A DNA stretch of 64,000 bases from an uncultured Eubacterium sp. (GCA_946555345.1 CAMNSS010000011.1:48741-112740), one strand, 5' to 3'; numbered from the stretch's first letter, positions 25,989-34,855 are shown. The notes: generated by a model from the letters alone, not told the origin. Translations and numbers: made by a program.

Positions 25989-26620
25989 AACTGTTCCGCA
26001 AGTTTGAGGAATGGGAATGGTACAAAAATCCTGACACAAAATCTGTCTTCCTGCACTTGCTCATCAAAGCCGAGTGGCGGGATGCGCCAAGGTATGGGCT
26101 GGACATAAAAAGGGGACAGATGATTACAACGGAAAGCATGCTCATGGATGAGCTGGGAATGACCAGGCAGAGGGTCAGGACTGCGCTTGCGCATTTGGTG
26201 TCAACCAACGAGATAACCAAGGCGGCAACCAACATTAAAACCAATGGGAGAACCAGCCGCATGACGCTGATAACGCTTGAAAAATACGAAATATACCAGT
26301 CTGAAAACCACAGGGCAGCCAAGGCGGCAGCCAGGCAGGCCGCCAGCAATGCAACCGGCGTGCAACCAAGCATTAACCAGCCTGCCATTATTAAAAAAAA
26401 GATAAAAAACATTAATAATAATATAAATAATATACGCGCGCATGCGCGCAGGGACCTGCCGACTGTGGATAAAAACGAACAGGCATTTGATTTTATCGGG
26501 TGGCTGAAAACCCTGCCAGCGGACAAGCGCCGGGAGGCACAGCAGCTGAGGCTTGCGGGTCGTCATAGCTGGGAAGAGATCGCCCGTGCGATTGGGAAAG
26601 GAGGAGGCGATGAGGGCTAA
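25967..26620 (+). CDS. Replication initiator, DnaD-like N-terminal domain
   Basis: A 217-residue replisome organiser. Residues 1-115 form a winged helix like the DnaD N-terminus (KLFRKFEEWEWYKNPDTKSVFLHLLIKAEW ... ELGMTRQRVRTALAHL). The middle is Ala/Asn/Lys-rich linker and the C-terminus is a short helical domain (about 165-205) that probably contacts helicase or host loader proteins. Its own coding sequence holds five 12-bp iterons and an AT-rich stretch, as in lambda O, so the origin is inside the gene. No phage helicase or loader gene is seen, so host DnaC/DnaI-type functions are presumably recruited. Confidence 0.75.
   Translation: MGRKGYIKLFRKFEEWEWYKNPDTKSVFLHLLIKAEWRDAPRYGLDIKRGQMITTESMLMDELGMTRQRVRTALAHLVSTNEITKAATNIKTNGRTSRMTLITLEKYEIYQSENHRAAKAAARQAASNATGVQPSINQPAIIKKKIKNINNNINNIRAHARRDLPTVDKNEQAFDFIGWLKTLPADKRREAQQLRLAGRHSWEEIARAIGKGGGDEG
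26203..26256 (+). other. Origin iterons, five at 12-bp spacing
   Basis: AACCAA occurs at 26203, 26215, 26227 and 26239, and AACCAG at 26251: exactly 12 bp apart, a little over one helical turn. They code the tetrapeptide series STNE-ITKA-ATNI-KTNG-RTSR in the initiator's winged helix. Likely binding sites of the initiator. Confidence 0.7.
26388..26449. other. Candidate DNA-unwinding element and 14-bp palindrome
   Basis: Almost pure A/T from 26388 to 26434, then GCGCGCATGCGCGC, a perfect palindrome (26436-26449). About 130 bp after the iterons, it suits strand opening at the phage origin. Confidence 0.55.
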
Positions 26621-26873
26621 ACTGCTGGCAAAGCCTGAACGGGTCAGGCTGGCCGGGATTGCCGGGTATGCGGAAAGCTGCGGGATTTACACCGTGGAAA
26701 GCGAAAGGCGCGGGATCATGTATTTCTACAGCGATGGGGAATATGCCATAGTGACTGCAAGTAAAGGGGTATTGCGGATGAGCGCCGATGAAGCAGAGGC
26801 CATCTTGTCGGAGCTTGCGGGGATTAAAGATGACATTGAGGACATCAGGAGGACAGGGAGGCAGAAAAAATGA
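26610..26873 (+). CDS. Unknown early protein (87 aa)
   Basis: Start at 26610 after GGAGGAGG, overlapping the initiator end by 11 bases. The frame reads a small alpha/beta N-terminus (ESERRGIMYFYSDGEYAIVT) and a C-terminal helix with repeated acidic residues. No family recognised. Position after the initiator suggests a replication accessory role. Confidence 0.55.
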   Translation: MRAKLLAKPERVRLAGIAGYAESCGIYTVESERRGIMYFYSDGEYAIVTASKGVLRMSADEAEAILSELAGIKDDIEDIRRTGRQKK

Positions 26874-26975
26874 TGGCAGGCAGGTATTGCAAAGGATGCA
26901 GGAGAAGATCCCCCGAATGCCATCACGTTAGCGGGGGTCATCCTGGCAGAATGATGAGGCATGGAGGGGGAATTG

Positions 26976-27656
26976 ATGCCGAACAACGGAAGGATTGCGG
27001 TATGCCCGTATTACCGGGACGAAAAAAACCTCAGCATATCATGCGAGGATACGTACAGGCGTTTCAGGTGGCCGGTGCAGAAATCAAGGTGGATGGATGC
27101 ATATTGCGATAAAGGCTGGGAAGGATGCCCGTTTGCACAGGCATTGAACAGGCTTTACGAAAGGATGGGGGAAGGATCAATGGATGGCAGGGAACTTGAG
27201 ATGGAACACAGGCTGAAAGCATCCGAAAGAGAAAAGCGGAAGCTGTCGTCGCTCCTTGGGAAAGCGGAAAAGCGCGAGAAGGAAAAAGATGCGGAGATCC
27301 GAAAGCTGCGGAAACGCAACCGCGCCCTGGAGGCATTTTATGTCAAAAATAGGGCGGCAATGGATGGTATCAGGGAGCAGAAAGAGCGGATGCGGGCCGA
27401 GCTGGAGCTGCTGGCTGAAATCTACGAGGGCAGGATTGCGTACCTGATGGCAAATTTTGCTGGCGGGCGGCTGGATGAGGCGGCAATGAAAACATGGCTT
27501 GCGGAATTTGAGTACAGGATAGAGATGGAATGTATTGCGGACGGTTTGCAGGGGGAAAGCGTGGCTTGCGTGTGGAGCGTCCGCACGAAGGCAAAGGACA
27601 AGGAGGATGGGAATGAATCATGTGGCGCTGATCGGGCGGCTGACAAAGAAACCTGA
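26976..27656 (+). CDS. Coiled-coil early protein with Cys/His head (226 aa)
   Basis: ATG at 26976 is preferred to 26961 because GAGGGGG precedes it. The N-terminal 60 residues hold Cys/Tyr-rich segments (CPYYRDEKNLSISCED ... CDKGWEGCPFA) that may bind a metal. Residues about 70-160 are a long Lys/Glu/Arg coiled coil, and the end is helical. Proteins with this head plus coiled coil recur in Clostridia phages next to ssb, but their function is unknown. It overlaps ssb by 44 bases. Confidence 0.6.
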   Translation: MPNNGRIAVCPYYRDEKNLSISCEDTYRRFRWPVQKSRWMDAYCDKGWEGCPFAQALNRLYERMGEGSMDGRELEMEHRLKASEREKRKLSSLLGKAEKREKEKDAEIRKLRKRNRALEAFYVKNRAAMDGIREQKERMRAELELLAEIYEGRIAYLMANFAGGRLDEAAMKTWLAEFEYRIEMECIADGLQGESVACVWSVRTKAKDKEDGNESCGADRAADKET

Positions 27657-28008
27657 AATAAGGTACATAGCGGAGAGCCAGACGGCTGTGGCAAGCTTTG
27701 CGCTGGCAATCGACAGGCCGGCGAGGGCAGGGGAGGAAAAGAAGGCAGACTTCCCCAGGGTGGCCGTTTTCGGCAGGCAGGCGGAAAATTGCGAAAGGTT
27801 CCTGGAAAAAGGGATGCGCATTGCAGTCCAGGGGCGGATACAGACGGGCAGCTACAGGGACAAGGACGGCAGGACGGTTTATACGACGGACGTAATTGCC
27901 GACAGGGTGGAGTTCCTGGAATGGGGGAGCAGGAAGAAAGAAGGACTGCAAGACCTCGGCATACCATCGGGGTTCCAGGCGGCAAGCGATGATGAAATAC
28001 CGTTTTAG
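27613..28008 (+). CDS. ssb: Single-stranded DNA-binding protein
   Basis: 131 residues with an OB fold (MNHVALIGRLTKKPEIRY ... VASFALAIDRP ... DFPRVAVFGRQAENCERFLEKGMRIAVQGRIQTGSY) and the acidic C-terminal tip DDEIPF that recruits partner proteins. The ATG at 27613 is correctly spaced from AGGAGG. It is shorter than host SSB, with a minimal linker, as in phage SSBs. It serves replication and the annealing-protein pathway. Confidence 0.93.
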   Translation: MNHVALIGRLTKKPEIRYIAESQTAVASFALAIDRPARAGEEKKADFPRVAVFGRQAENCERFLEKGMRIAVQGRIQTGSYRDKDGRTVYTTDVIADRVEFLEWGSRKKEGLQDLGIPSGFQAASDDEIPF

Positions 28009-28021
28009 GGGGCGGCGGGAA

Positions 28022-28243
28022 ATGGCAGGCAGGACAATATCATGCCGCTACTGTGATGAGCCTATGGCACGTTCCAAGGGGATTATCGGCAGGAAGCGGA
28101 CAAGCCTCCCGAGGTGCGGGAAGGAATGCCGGAACTGCATCGCCTGCATGGAGGTGGATGCGGATGGGAAGAAGGAGCATATGAACGTTGAAAGGGGCAG
28201 GATGAATGGACAGCAGGGAAAAGGGAAAAAGGGGCGAGCGTGA
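28022..28243 (+). CDS. Small Cys-rich protein (73 aa)
   Basis: CRYC near the start and C-G-K-E-C-x2-C-x2-C later form a probable zinc site (about residues 8-42); the tail is Gly/Lys-rich. The ribosome site is weak and it overlaps the resolvase start by 38 bases, so the gene is less certain than its neighbours. Confidence 0.5.
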   Translation: MAGRTISCRYCDEPMARSKGIIGRKRTSLPRCGKECRNCIACMEVDADGKKEHMNVERGRMNGQQGKGKKGRA

Positions 28244-28532
28244 GCTTGCCCGCAAGCTGAAAGAACTGGGTTTTGAAGCAAGGAGGGGGCAGCAGTACTG
28301 CGGGGCGGCCGGGGATGCGGACGTCGTGGGCATACCGGGCGTCCACATTGAGTGCAAGCGCGTCGAAAACCTCAACATACATAAGGCGATGGCACAGGCA
28401 CAAAGTGACGCAAGGGAGGGGGAAGCGCCGATGGTATTCCACAGGAAAAACGGCGGGGAATGGCTGGTCACGGTGCGCCTTGCCGACTGGGCGGTGCGGG
28501 AGCGGTGTTACAGAAAGGAGTGGGAGGAATAG
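28206..28532 (+). CDS. Hjc-like PD-(D/E)XK Holliday junction resolvase
   Basis: 108 residues. KGKRGERELARKLKELGFEARRG at the N-terminus, then GDADVVG (about 37-43) and HIECKRVENL (about 48-57) give the E...D...ExK arrangement of archaeal-type Hjc/VRR nucleases. It would resolve branched DNA before packaging, and is the last gene of the replication and recombination block before terminase. Confidence 0.75.
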   Translation: MDSREKGKRGERELARKLKELGFEARRGQQYCGAAGDADVVGIPGVHIECKRVENLNIHKAMAQAQSDAREGEAPMVFHRKNGGEWLVTVRLADWAVRERCYRKEWEE

Positions 28533-28598
28533 CCTGGGGGGAGAACCAAAAGGTCTTTCTTTTGTATCATTAGGGTATGGAAGGGAGGCCGTTTTTTT

Positions 28599-29231
28599 AT
28601 GGCTGAATCGAAACGGAAAACAGGATATGGGATGGCGGAAGGACTCAGCTTATTGGAACTGGCAAAAAAACACGGAGGCAGGCGGCCAACGCCAAAGCAG
28701 CAGAGGTTCTGTGATGAATATTTGATTGATTTCAATGGAACCCAGGCGGCAATCAGGGCAGGATATTCGAAAAAGTCTGCGCGGGCGATTGCATCAGAAA
28801 CCTTGACAAAACCATACATCCAGGAATATATACAATTCCGGCTGGAACAGAAGGAAAAAGACCTGATTGCAGACCAGGATGAAGTGATGAAATATTTGAC
28901 TGCCGTCATGCGGCGGGAGAAGATGGAATATGTGGTCGTCACGGTCATGGAGGAGCAGTCGTGTTACAAGCCGGATGAGAAGGGCATGATGAGGAAGGTC
29001 TCCGTGAAGAAGGAAACCCCGCAGGTTGTCGAAATACCGGCGATGCTGCGGGATGCAAACAAAGCGGCGGAACTGCTTGGCAAAGCGTATGGGGCATATA
29101 CGGACAAACAGAAACTTGCCATCGACGAAAAGCGCCTGGAACTGGAAGAGAAGAAAACGATGGCATCCGTCCATTATGATAAGGACATACGGGTGACAAT
29201 CACAGGCTATGAAAAGGAGTGGAGCGAATGA
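28599..29231 (+). CDS. terS: Terminase small subunit
   Basis: 210 residues, Terminase_2 type: TPKQQRFCDEYLIDFNGTQAAIRAGYSKKSARAIASETLTKPYIQEYI (about 30-80) is the characteristic DNA-binding helical domain. The middle contains a strand-rich insertion and the end a long charged helix for oligomerisation. It recognises the packaging site, probably in or near the gene. The 66 bases before it hold no gene. Overlaps terL by ATGA. Confidence 0.9.
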   Translation: MAESKRKTGYGMAEGLSLLELAKKHGGRRPTPKQQRFCDEYLIDFNGTQAAIRAGYSKKSARAIASETLTKPYIQEYIQFRLEQKEKDLIADQDEVMKYLTAVMRREKMEYVVVTVMEEQSCYKPDEKGMMRKVSVKKETPQVVEIPAMLRDANKAAELLGKAYGAYTDKQKLAIDEKRLELEEKKTMASVHYDKDIRVTITGYEKEWSE

Positions 29232-30637
29232 TACATCTGCATATTCCAGAGCCAAACAGCAAGCAGAAACGGTTTCTTTCTGCAAAGGCAAAGCATATAG
29301 GCTATGGCGGCGCAAGGGGCGGAGGAAAATCATGGGGAATCAGGACGAAAGCCAAGCTCCTGGCTGTGAACTATGCCGGAATCAAAATCCTGGTTGTAAG
29401 GCGGACCTACAAAGAATTGACGGGAAACCACATCAATATACTTAGGGCGGAGACACAGAAAATCGCTGCCTATAACAGCACTGATAAAATCCTTAAATTT
29501 GTAAATGGAAGCGCTATTGAGTTTATGTACTGTGCGAGGGATGCAGACCTTGACAGCCTGCAAGGGCAGGAGTACGACGTGATTTTCCTGGATGAAGCAA
29601 CCCAGCTATCCGAATACCAGATGAAAGCAATCGCTGCGTGTTGCAGGGGCGTCAATGCTTTTCCCAAGAGGATTTATTACACGTGCAATCCCGGAGGGCA
29701 GGGGCATGCGTACATTAAAAGGGTTTTTATTGACAGGCAGTTCACCAGCAAGGAAACCCCGGAGGATTATGTGTTTATCCAGGCTCTGGTGGATGACAAT
29801 GTGGCGCTGATGGAAGCACAGCCGGAATATGTGGATTTTTTGGAAGCGCTTCCCGAAAAGCTGCGGGAGGCATGGAGGCACGGAAGGTGGGATGTATTTG
29901 AAGGACAGGTATTTGGCGAGTTTGTGGATGACCCGCAGCACTATTATGACAGGAAGGGTTCCCATGTGACCGAGCCGTTCGACATTCCTGCTGGCTGGAT
30001 GGTTTACCGAAGTTTTGACTGGGGTTATGCGAAGCCTTTTTCGGTAGGATGGTATGCGATTAATAAGGATGGCACGATGTTCCGCTTCCGGGAACTGTAT
30101 GGATGCACGGGGGAGGCCGACCGGGGCGTTGAGTGGACTGTGGAGCGTGTCGCGGAGGCGATACGGGAAGTTGAGGCGACAGATCCGCAGCTGCGGGGCA
30201 GGAAGGTGATCGGGGTTGCAGACCCTGCAATATGGCAGGAAAACGGCGGCCCGTCCATTGCGGAAACCATGAGCAGGTACAGAATCTATTTTGATAAAGC
30301 GGACCATAAGCGGATTCCGGGAAAGATGCAGTGCCATTACAGGCTGGCAATGGATGATGACGGAAGGAGCATGTTTTATGTGTTCAAAACGTGCAGGCAT
30401 TTTATCAGGACGATTCCGGCGCTGGTTTATTCGGAAACCGACGTGGAAGACGTGGATACCAAAATGGAAGACCATATTTACGATGAATGGCGGTATGTGT
30501 GCATGGCAAGGCCGATCAAGCCAAGGATGAGGGTGCAGAAGAAGGCGGTTGATTACAGGAATGCAGGCGACCCGCTGAATATGCTGAAAGATATGTACGG
30601 CTCACGACAGGGGAGCGGGTACAGGAACGTATTGTAG
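29228..30637 (+). CDS. terL: Terminase large subunit
   Basis: 469 residues; the ATPase motor and nuclease that packages DNA. Walker A is GGARGGGKS (27-35) and Walker B VIFLDE (118-123); a coupling motif YTCNPGG follows near 151. The RNase H-type nuclease half shows Asp264 in SFDWGY and Asp332 in GVADPAIW. Both halves look intact. The ATG at 29228 is used; the frame extends to a GTG at 29219. Confidence 0.93.
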   Translation: MIHLHIPEPNSKQKRFLSAKAKHIGYGGARGGGKSWGIRTKAKLLAVNYAGIKILVVRRTYKELTGNHINILRAETQKIAAYNSTDKILKFVNGSAIEFMYCARDADLDSLQGQEYDVIFLDEATQLSEYQMKAIAACCRGVNAFPKRIYYTCNPGGQGHAYIKRVFIDRQFTSKETPEDYVFIQALVDDNVALMEAQPEYVDFLEALPEKLREAWRHGRWDVFEGQVFGEFVDDPQHYYDRKGSHVTEPFDIPAGWMVYRSFDWGYAKPFSVGWYAINKDGTMFRFRELYGCTGEADRGVEWTVERVAEAIREVEATDPQLRGRKVIGVADPAIWQENGGPSIAETMSRYRIYFDKADHKRIPGKMQCHYRLAMDDDGRSMFYVFKTCRHFIRTIPALVYSETDVEDVDTKMEDHIYDEWRYVCMARPIKPRMRVQKKAVDYRNAGDPLNMLKDMYGSRQGSGYRNVL

Positions 30638-30647
30638 GAGGATTTGA

Positions 30648-32528
30648 ATGGATAACGGCATGAGGAAAACGAGGACGGATACGGAAGCTGCGATAACCAA
30701 CGAGGATGTGCAGGGGTTTGAAACATTGCTCAGGGAGTATCAGCAAGGAAAGCAAGTCATTGACCAGAAAGCCACGGCAAACTGGGAGTGGTGGAGGATG
30801 CGGCACTGGGAACAGATGGGATCTAAAGATGCTGGCGATGAGGAGAATGCAACGTCCGCATGGCTGTTCAATTCCATCATCAATAAGCACGCCGATATCA
30901 TGGATAATTTTCCGAAACCGAACGTGTTGCCAAGGGAGCAGCAGGACGAAGCGGAAGCAAAAGCCTTGTCGCAAATCCTCCCCGTCATCTCTGAACGCAA
31001 TGATTATGAGCAGGTGTACAGCGATAAGTCGCTGGATCTTCTCGTCGATGGGGGATGCGTCACGAGCGTGCTTTGGGATAACACGCTGAATAACGGTTTG
31101 GGTGATATTTCCATAAAACGGGTTGATGTGCATAATATCTTTTGGCAGCCGGGCATAGAGGACATACAGGAATCGGAAGCGGTCTTTGTATCGAGGCTGG
31201 TGGACAATGATAAGCTGGCCGCAATGTACCCGCAGATGAAAGGAAAGGAAGGCGGGGGCAGGACGACGCAGGAATACGTCAACCGGGACGAGCAGGCAGA
31301 TGAACAGAAGAAGAGCGAAGTGTGGGATATGTACTATAAGACCACCGTCCAGGAAGAAGTGGCGTCCGATCCCAGGACGGGGGATGCCGTGAAGCGGCCG
31401 AGAACTGTGCTGCATTTTGTAAAGTTCTGCAATGGAGAGCTGCTTTATGCATCGGAAAATGATCCCGGCATGGAAGGTGGCTGGTATCAGCATGGGCAGT
31501 ACCCGTTTGTGGTGGCTTCCCTTTTTCAGATCAAGGACAGCCCTTGGGGATTCGGTTACGTGGACGTTATGAAATCCCCGCAAGCCCAGATCGACAAGCT
31601 GGATCAGATGATCTTAAAAAATGCGTCTATGGTAGGAACGAAACGGTGGGCTGTGCGGGAAAATGCGGAAATAAATGCAGATGATTTCGCAGATTGGGGC
31701 AAGGTCATGGTGAGGGTTTCCGGTTCTGCGCCGCTCGACGACATCATGAAGGAAATTTCTGCAAGCCCTATTCCTGCGTTTGTGGTGCAACATAAGGCGA
31801 ACATGATCGAACAGCTCAAGGAAACCTCCGGCAACCGTGATGTTTCGCAGGGAAGCGCGCAGGGCGGGGTCACGGCGGCAACGGCGATCGCTGCATTGCA
31901 GGAAGCGGGCAGCAAGCTGTCAAGGAGCGTCAACAGGACGCTTTACCGGGCAAAGCGGCAGGAAGATTACCTTCAAGTGGAATTAATCAGGCAGTTTTAC
32001 ACAGAACCCCGTTCGTTTCGGATAGACAACGAAGACGGGTCGTGGGATTTCATAGAATATGGCGGCGATGCCGCAATGCGGCGCAGGGAGGCGCGCGGAG
32101 CTGTGTTTGACATTCAGATCACGGCGGAAAAACAGTCTCCGTTCAGCAGGGCAGCCCAGAATGAGACGATGAAGGAAATGTATGGGCTTGGACTGTTTGC
32201 CCCGAATAATGCGGAACCAGCCCTTGTGTGCATAGAGGGAATGGAGTTCGAGGGCAAGGAAAAAATCAAGCAGCAGATTCAGCAGAATAGTGTTTTCATG
32301 CAACAGTTCCAAGCGATGCAGCAAGCGATCATGTCGGCGGAAACGCAGTATCCTGGGCTTGGCATTGCAGCGATGGCAGGGCTTGCGCCGATGCCGGCGC
32401 CAGATAGCGGGCGGGCAATGCAGGCGGAGGAAGGAACGCCGGAGGAACGCGCGGCTAAGACGGAAACCGACAGCACAAGGACGGCAAAGGCCAGGGTAAG
32501 CGCAGCAAAACAGGCAAGGATCGGATAG
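30648..32528 (+). CDS. Portal protein, P22-like
   Basis: 626 residues after GTAGGAGG. Features of podovirus portals are ATSAWLFNSIINKHADIMDNFPKP, DLLVDGGCVTSVLWD, ISIKRVDVHNIFWQPGIEDIQES and QVELIRQFYTEPRSF; size and order resemble P22 gp1-type portals. It forms the dodecameric gate that docks terminase and later the short tail. The last 60 residues are an Ala/Glu/Lys-rich tail. Family assignment is from remembered motifs. Confidence 0.85.
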   Translation: MDNGMRKTRTDTEAAITNEDVQGFETLLREYQQGKQVIDQKATANWEWWRMRHWEQMGSKDAGDEENATSAWLFNSIINKHADIMDNFPKPNVLPREQQDEAEAKALSQILPVISERNDYEQVYSDKSLDLLVDGGCVTSVLWDNTLNNGLGDISIKRVDVHNIFWQPGIEDIQESEAVFVSRLVDNDKLAAMYPQMKGKEGGGRTTQEYVNRDEQADEQKKSEVWDMYYKTTVQEEVASDPRTGDAVKRPRTVLHFVKFCNGELLYASENDPGMEGGWYQHGQYPFVVASLFQIKDSPWGFGYVDVMKSPQAQIDKLDQMILKNASMVGTKRWAVRENAEINADDFADWGKVMVRVSGSAPLDDIMKEISASPIPAFVVQHKANMIEQLKETSGNRDVSQGSAQGGVTAATAIAALQEAGSKLSRSVNRTLYRAKRQEDYLQVELIRQFYTEPRSFRIDNEDGSWDFIEYGGDAAMRRREARGAVFDIQITAEKQSPFSRAAQNETMKEMYGLGLFAPNNAEPALVCIEGMEFEGKEKIKQQIQQNSVFMQQFQAMQQAIMSAETQYPGLGIAAMAGLAPMPAPDSGRAMQAEEGTPEERAAKTETDSTRTAKARVSAAKQARIG

Positions 32529-32538
32529 GGGGGGCAGC

Positions 32539-32862
32539 ATGACAAGGGTAGTATGTTCAATAGCAGGATATGGCGCTCCGCTTTCCTTTGAATGTGCAGG
32601 CCATGCGGGCAGCAGGGCGGTATGCGCGGAATGTTCGGCTTTATGCGCAATGCTCGTCAGGTATGCGGATGAAAAGGGTCATGCCCCGGCGGTGTGCGAA
32701 GATGGGCATATAAAGATTGAAATAAGCCGTTCCAGCACGGAAATAAATGCGGTGTTTCATGCTGCGATGCTTGAATTTAAGGCGCTTGCGCAGCGGTTTG
32801 GGGAACATATAGAAGTTTGCTGGTTACGTGGGGGGAGAAATGATTTTTGGCATTCCCTATAA
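32539..32862 (+). CDS. Prp-like cysteine protease, capsid maturation candidate
   Basis: 107 residues of the Prp (YsxB-type) family. The His/Cys pair is visible: FECAGHA (His22) and AVCAECSAL (Cys29), and the end carries the usual helix-strand finish. The loop between the two is shorter than I expect from chromosomal Prp. Host Prp removes an N-terminal peptide from ribosomal protein L27, and in staphylococcal phage 80alpha it also trims scaffold and capsid. Here the gene sits between portal and scaffold, and both following proteins start with a shared Prp-like motif, so it probably matures the capsid. Confidence 0.75.
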   Translation: MTRVVCSIAGYGAPLSFECAGHAGSRAVCAECSALCAMLVRYADEKGHAPAVCEDGHIKIEISRSSTEINAVFHAAMLEFKALAQRFGEHIEVCWLRGGRNDFWHSL

Positions 32863-32912
32863 TTTAAACAGAAAATACGGGGTCGTGTCCCAAACCACAG
32901 GAAGGAAGCAAA

Positions 32913-33815
32913 ATGAACAAAGAGTATTTAAAAAGGCTGCATACATTCATGTTTGATGAGGGTGCGGCAGATGCCAGTTCCCCCGGAGAAGGGGATTCCG
33001 GTTCGGATGCAGAGCCAGCCGTCGTTTACGGGAAAGCCGAGGCAGGGGAAGCGGAAGGTCAGATCGGCGCTGACACAGAAGGGGAAGGCTTGCAGGACGA
33101 GCCAGACCCAGAGGCAGAGTTTGAGGAACTTATCAAAGGGCAATATGCAGACCAGTTCAACAGCCGTGTCCGGGGAATCATGCAGCAAAGGTTTAAAAAT
33201 GCGGAAAATTACCAGGACAAGATCGCAAGCTATGACAAGGCGGTATCCCCGCTTTACATGATTTATGGTTTAAAGCCCGGAGATGTCCAGGGACTCGAAG
33301 ATGCGATTAAAAATGACGAGGGTTTGTATGCGGCACGGGCTGACGAAGCCGGGATTACCGCAAAGCAGTACAAAGAAAACCTGCGTCTCAGGATGGAAGC
33401 CGCGCAGGGGCGCAGCATGAGGGAGGAAATGCAGCGCCAGGCGGAACGGCAGCGGACATTTAACAGGTGGGAGCAAGAAGCGCGGGAGCTACAGGAAACG
33501 TTTCCGGCATTTGACTTCACGATGGAGCTGGAGAATCCTGATTTTGCACAGAGGCTTAATACCGGGTATTCCGTGCGGGATGCGTTTATGGCAACGCATA
33601 TGAGCGAGATATTAAACGGGATGAAAGGCGAGGTAAAAACGGATACGGCAAGGCAAATGGTGGATAATTTCCGTTTGCGGCAGTCGAGGCCTGCGGAAAA
33701 CGCAGCATCGTATGCCCCGGCAGTAGTACGCAAGGCAGACCCGTCGAAATGGACAGATGAAGATTTTGACGAGGTGGAAAGGCGGGTTGAGGCGGGAGAA
33801 ATCATCCGGCTGTAA
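32913..33815 (+). CDS. Capsid scaffold protein
   Basis: 300 residues, acidic and helical: a disordered Gly/Glu/Asp-rich segment (about 15-70), then coiled coil (about 75-200) and a basic/acidic C-terminal helix that would bind coat protein. Placement directly before the major capsid gene is standard. Its N-terminus (YLKRLHTFMF) closely parallels that of the capsid protein, a likely protease site. No protease domain is seen in the scaffold itself. Confidence 0.8.
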   Translation: MNKEYLKRLHTFMFDEGAADASSPGEGDSGSDAEPAVVYGKAEAGEAEGQIGADTEGEGLQDEPDPEAEFEELIKGQYADQFNSRVRGIMQQRFKNAENYQDKIASYDKAVSPLYMIYGLKPGDVQGLEDAIKNDEGLYAARADEAGITAKQYKENLRLRMEAAQGRSMREEMQRQAERQRTFNRWEQEARELQETFPAFDFTMELENPDFAQRLNTGYSVRDAFMATHMSEILNGMKGEVKTDTARQMVDNFRLRQSRPAENAASYAPAVVRKADPSKWTDEDFDEVERRVEAGEIIRL

Positions 33816-33854
33816 CATGGCTTTCACCCGTCATATGAGAAGGGAGAAAGAGAA

Positions 33855-34841
33855 ATGTCAAAAGATTACCTAAAGAAACTGCATCCATATATGTTTTTTG
33901 CGGAATTGAATACCAATACGACGATGCAGGCGGGGGAAGGAAAAGACCTGTCTCCTGAAATGAAAACATATTATGATAGGATGCTCGTAAGATATGCAGA
34001 GCCGGAGCTGGTGCATGACCAGTTCGGGCAGAAGAGGCCGATTCCTTTACGGGCAGGAAAGACCATCGAGTTTAGAAGGTTTCCGGCGCTGGCCAAGCAG
34101 ATGACGCCGCTTACGGAAGGCGTTACGCCTGACGGGCAGAGCTTGTCTGCGGTATCCATGACGGCCACGCTGGCGCAGTATGGCGGTTACATCGTATCTT
34201 CTGATATGCTGGAGCTGACCGCCATCGATAACGTGTTGCAGGAAACCACGAAGATCCTGGGGTCGCAGGCAGGAAGGACTTCCGACGGAATTACCAGGGA
34301 GGTATTGGCCGGCGGCACGAACGTAAGGTACGCTGGAGGGAAAAGCTCCAGGGAGAACCTTGCGGATACGGATGTGCTTACCGTTAAGGACATCAAGAAG
34401 GCTGTCAGGGATTTAAAGGCAAAAAATGCGCCGAGAATTAACGGCTATTATATTGCGATCGTGCATCCCGATACTGTTTATGACCTGTGGGAGGATGCAG
34501 AATGGATTGAAGCGTCCAAATATGCTGGATCCGAACAGATTTTTAAAGGCGAGGTTGGAAAGCTCTACGGCGTGCGGTTCGTGGAATCCACGGAAGCCAA
34601 GATCTGGGATGGCGAGGTTTACGGTACGCTCGTGTTGGGCGCAAATGCGTTTGGCATAACGACCCTTGCAGGGAGGGGGATCGAGCATATCGTGAAGCAG
34701 AAAGGGTCGGCAGGCACGGGCGATCCGCTGAACCAGAGATCGTCGGTAGGGTGGAAGCTGACTAAGACGGCAAGGATTCTCGTCGATGAGTACATGGTGA
34801 GGATTGAGCATAAGGTTACGCTGCCATCCGCCGCAAACTAA
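33855..34841 (+). CDS. Major capsid protein, N4-gp56 family
   Basis: 328 residues, HK97-fold coat protein of the N4-gp56 family: YYDRMLVRYAEPELVHDQFG, KTIEFRRFPALAKQMTPLTEGVTPDG, YGGYIVSSDMLELTAIDNVL and GITREVLAGGTNV are characteristic. The N-terminal YLKKLHPYMFFAE resembles the L27/80alpha Prp cleavage site, with cleavage expected after FFA. An AGAAGGGAGAAAGAG site precedes the ATG. Confidence 0.92.
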   Translation: MSKDYLKKLHPYMFFAELNTNTTMQAGEGKDLSPEMKTYYDRMLVRYAEPELVHDQFGQKRPIPLRAGKTIEFRRFPALAKQMTPLTEGVTPDGQSLSAVSMTATLAQYGGYIVSSDMLELTAIDNVLQETTKILGSQAGRTSDGITREVLAGGTNVRYAGGKSSRENLADTDVLTVKDIKKAVRDLKAKNAPRINGYYIAIVHPDTVYDLWEDAEWIEASKYAGSEQIFKGEVGKLYGVRFVESTEAKIWDGEVYGTLVLGANAFGITTLAGRGIEHIVKQKGSAGTGDPLNQRSSVGWKLTKTARILVDEYMVRIEHKVTLPSAAN

Positions 34842-34855
34842 GGAAGGAGACAGGA

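Noticed and set aside
26870..27112. An 80-codon frame beginning in the stop of the previous gene, with Cys/His residues
   Set aside because: It overlaps the well-supported 226-residue gene by 137 bases and its second half is Gly/Arg-rich shadow sequence. A short real peptide there cannot be excluded.
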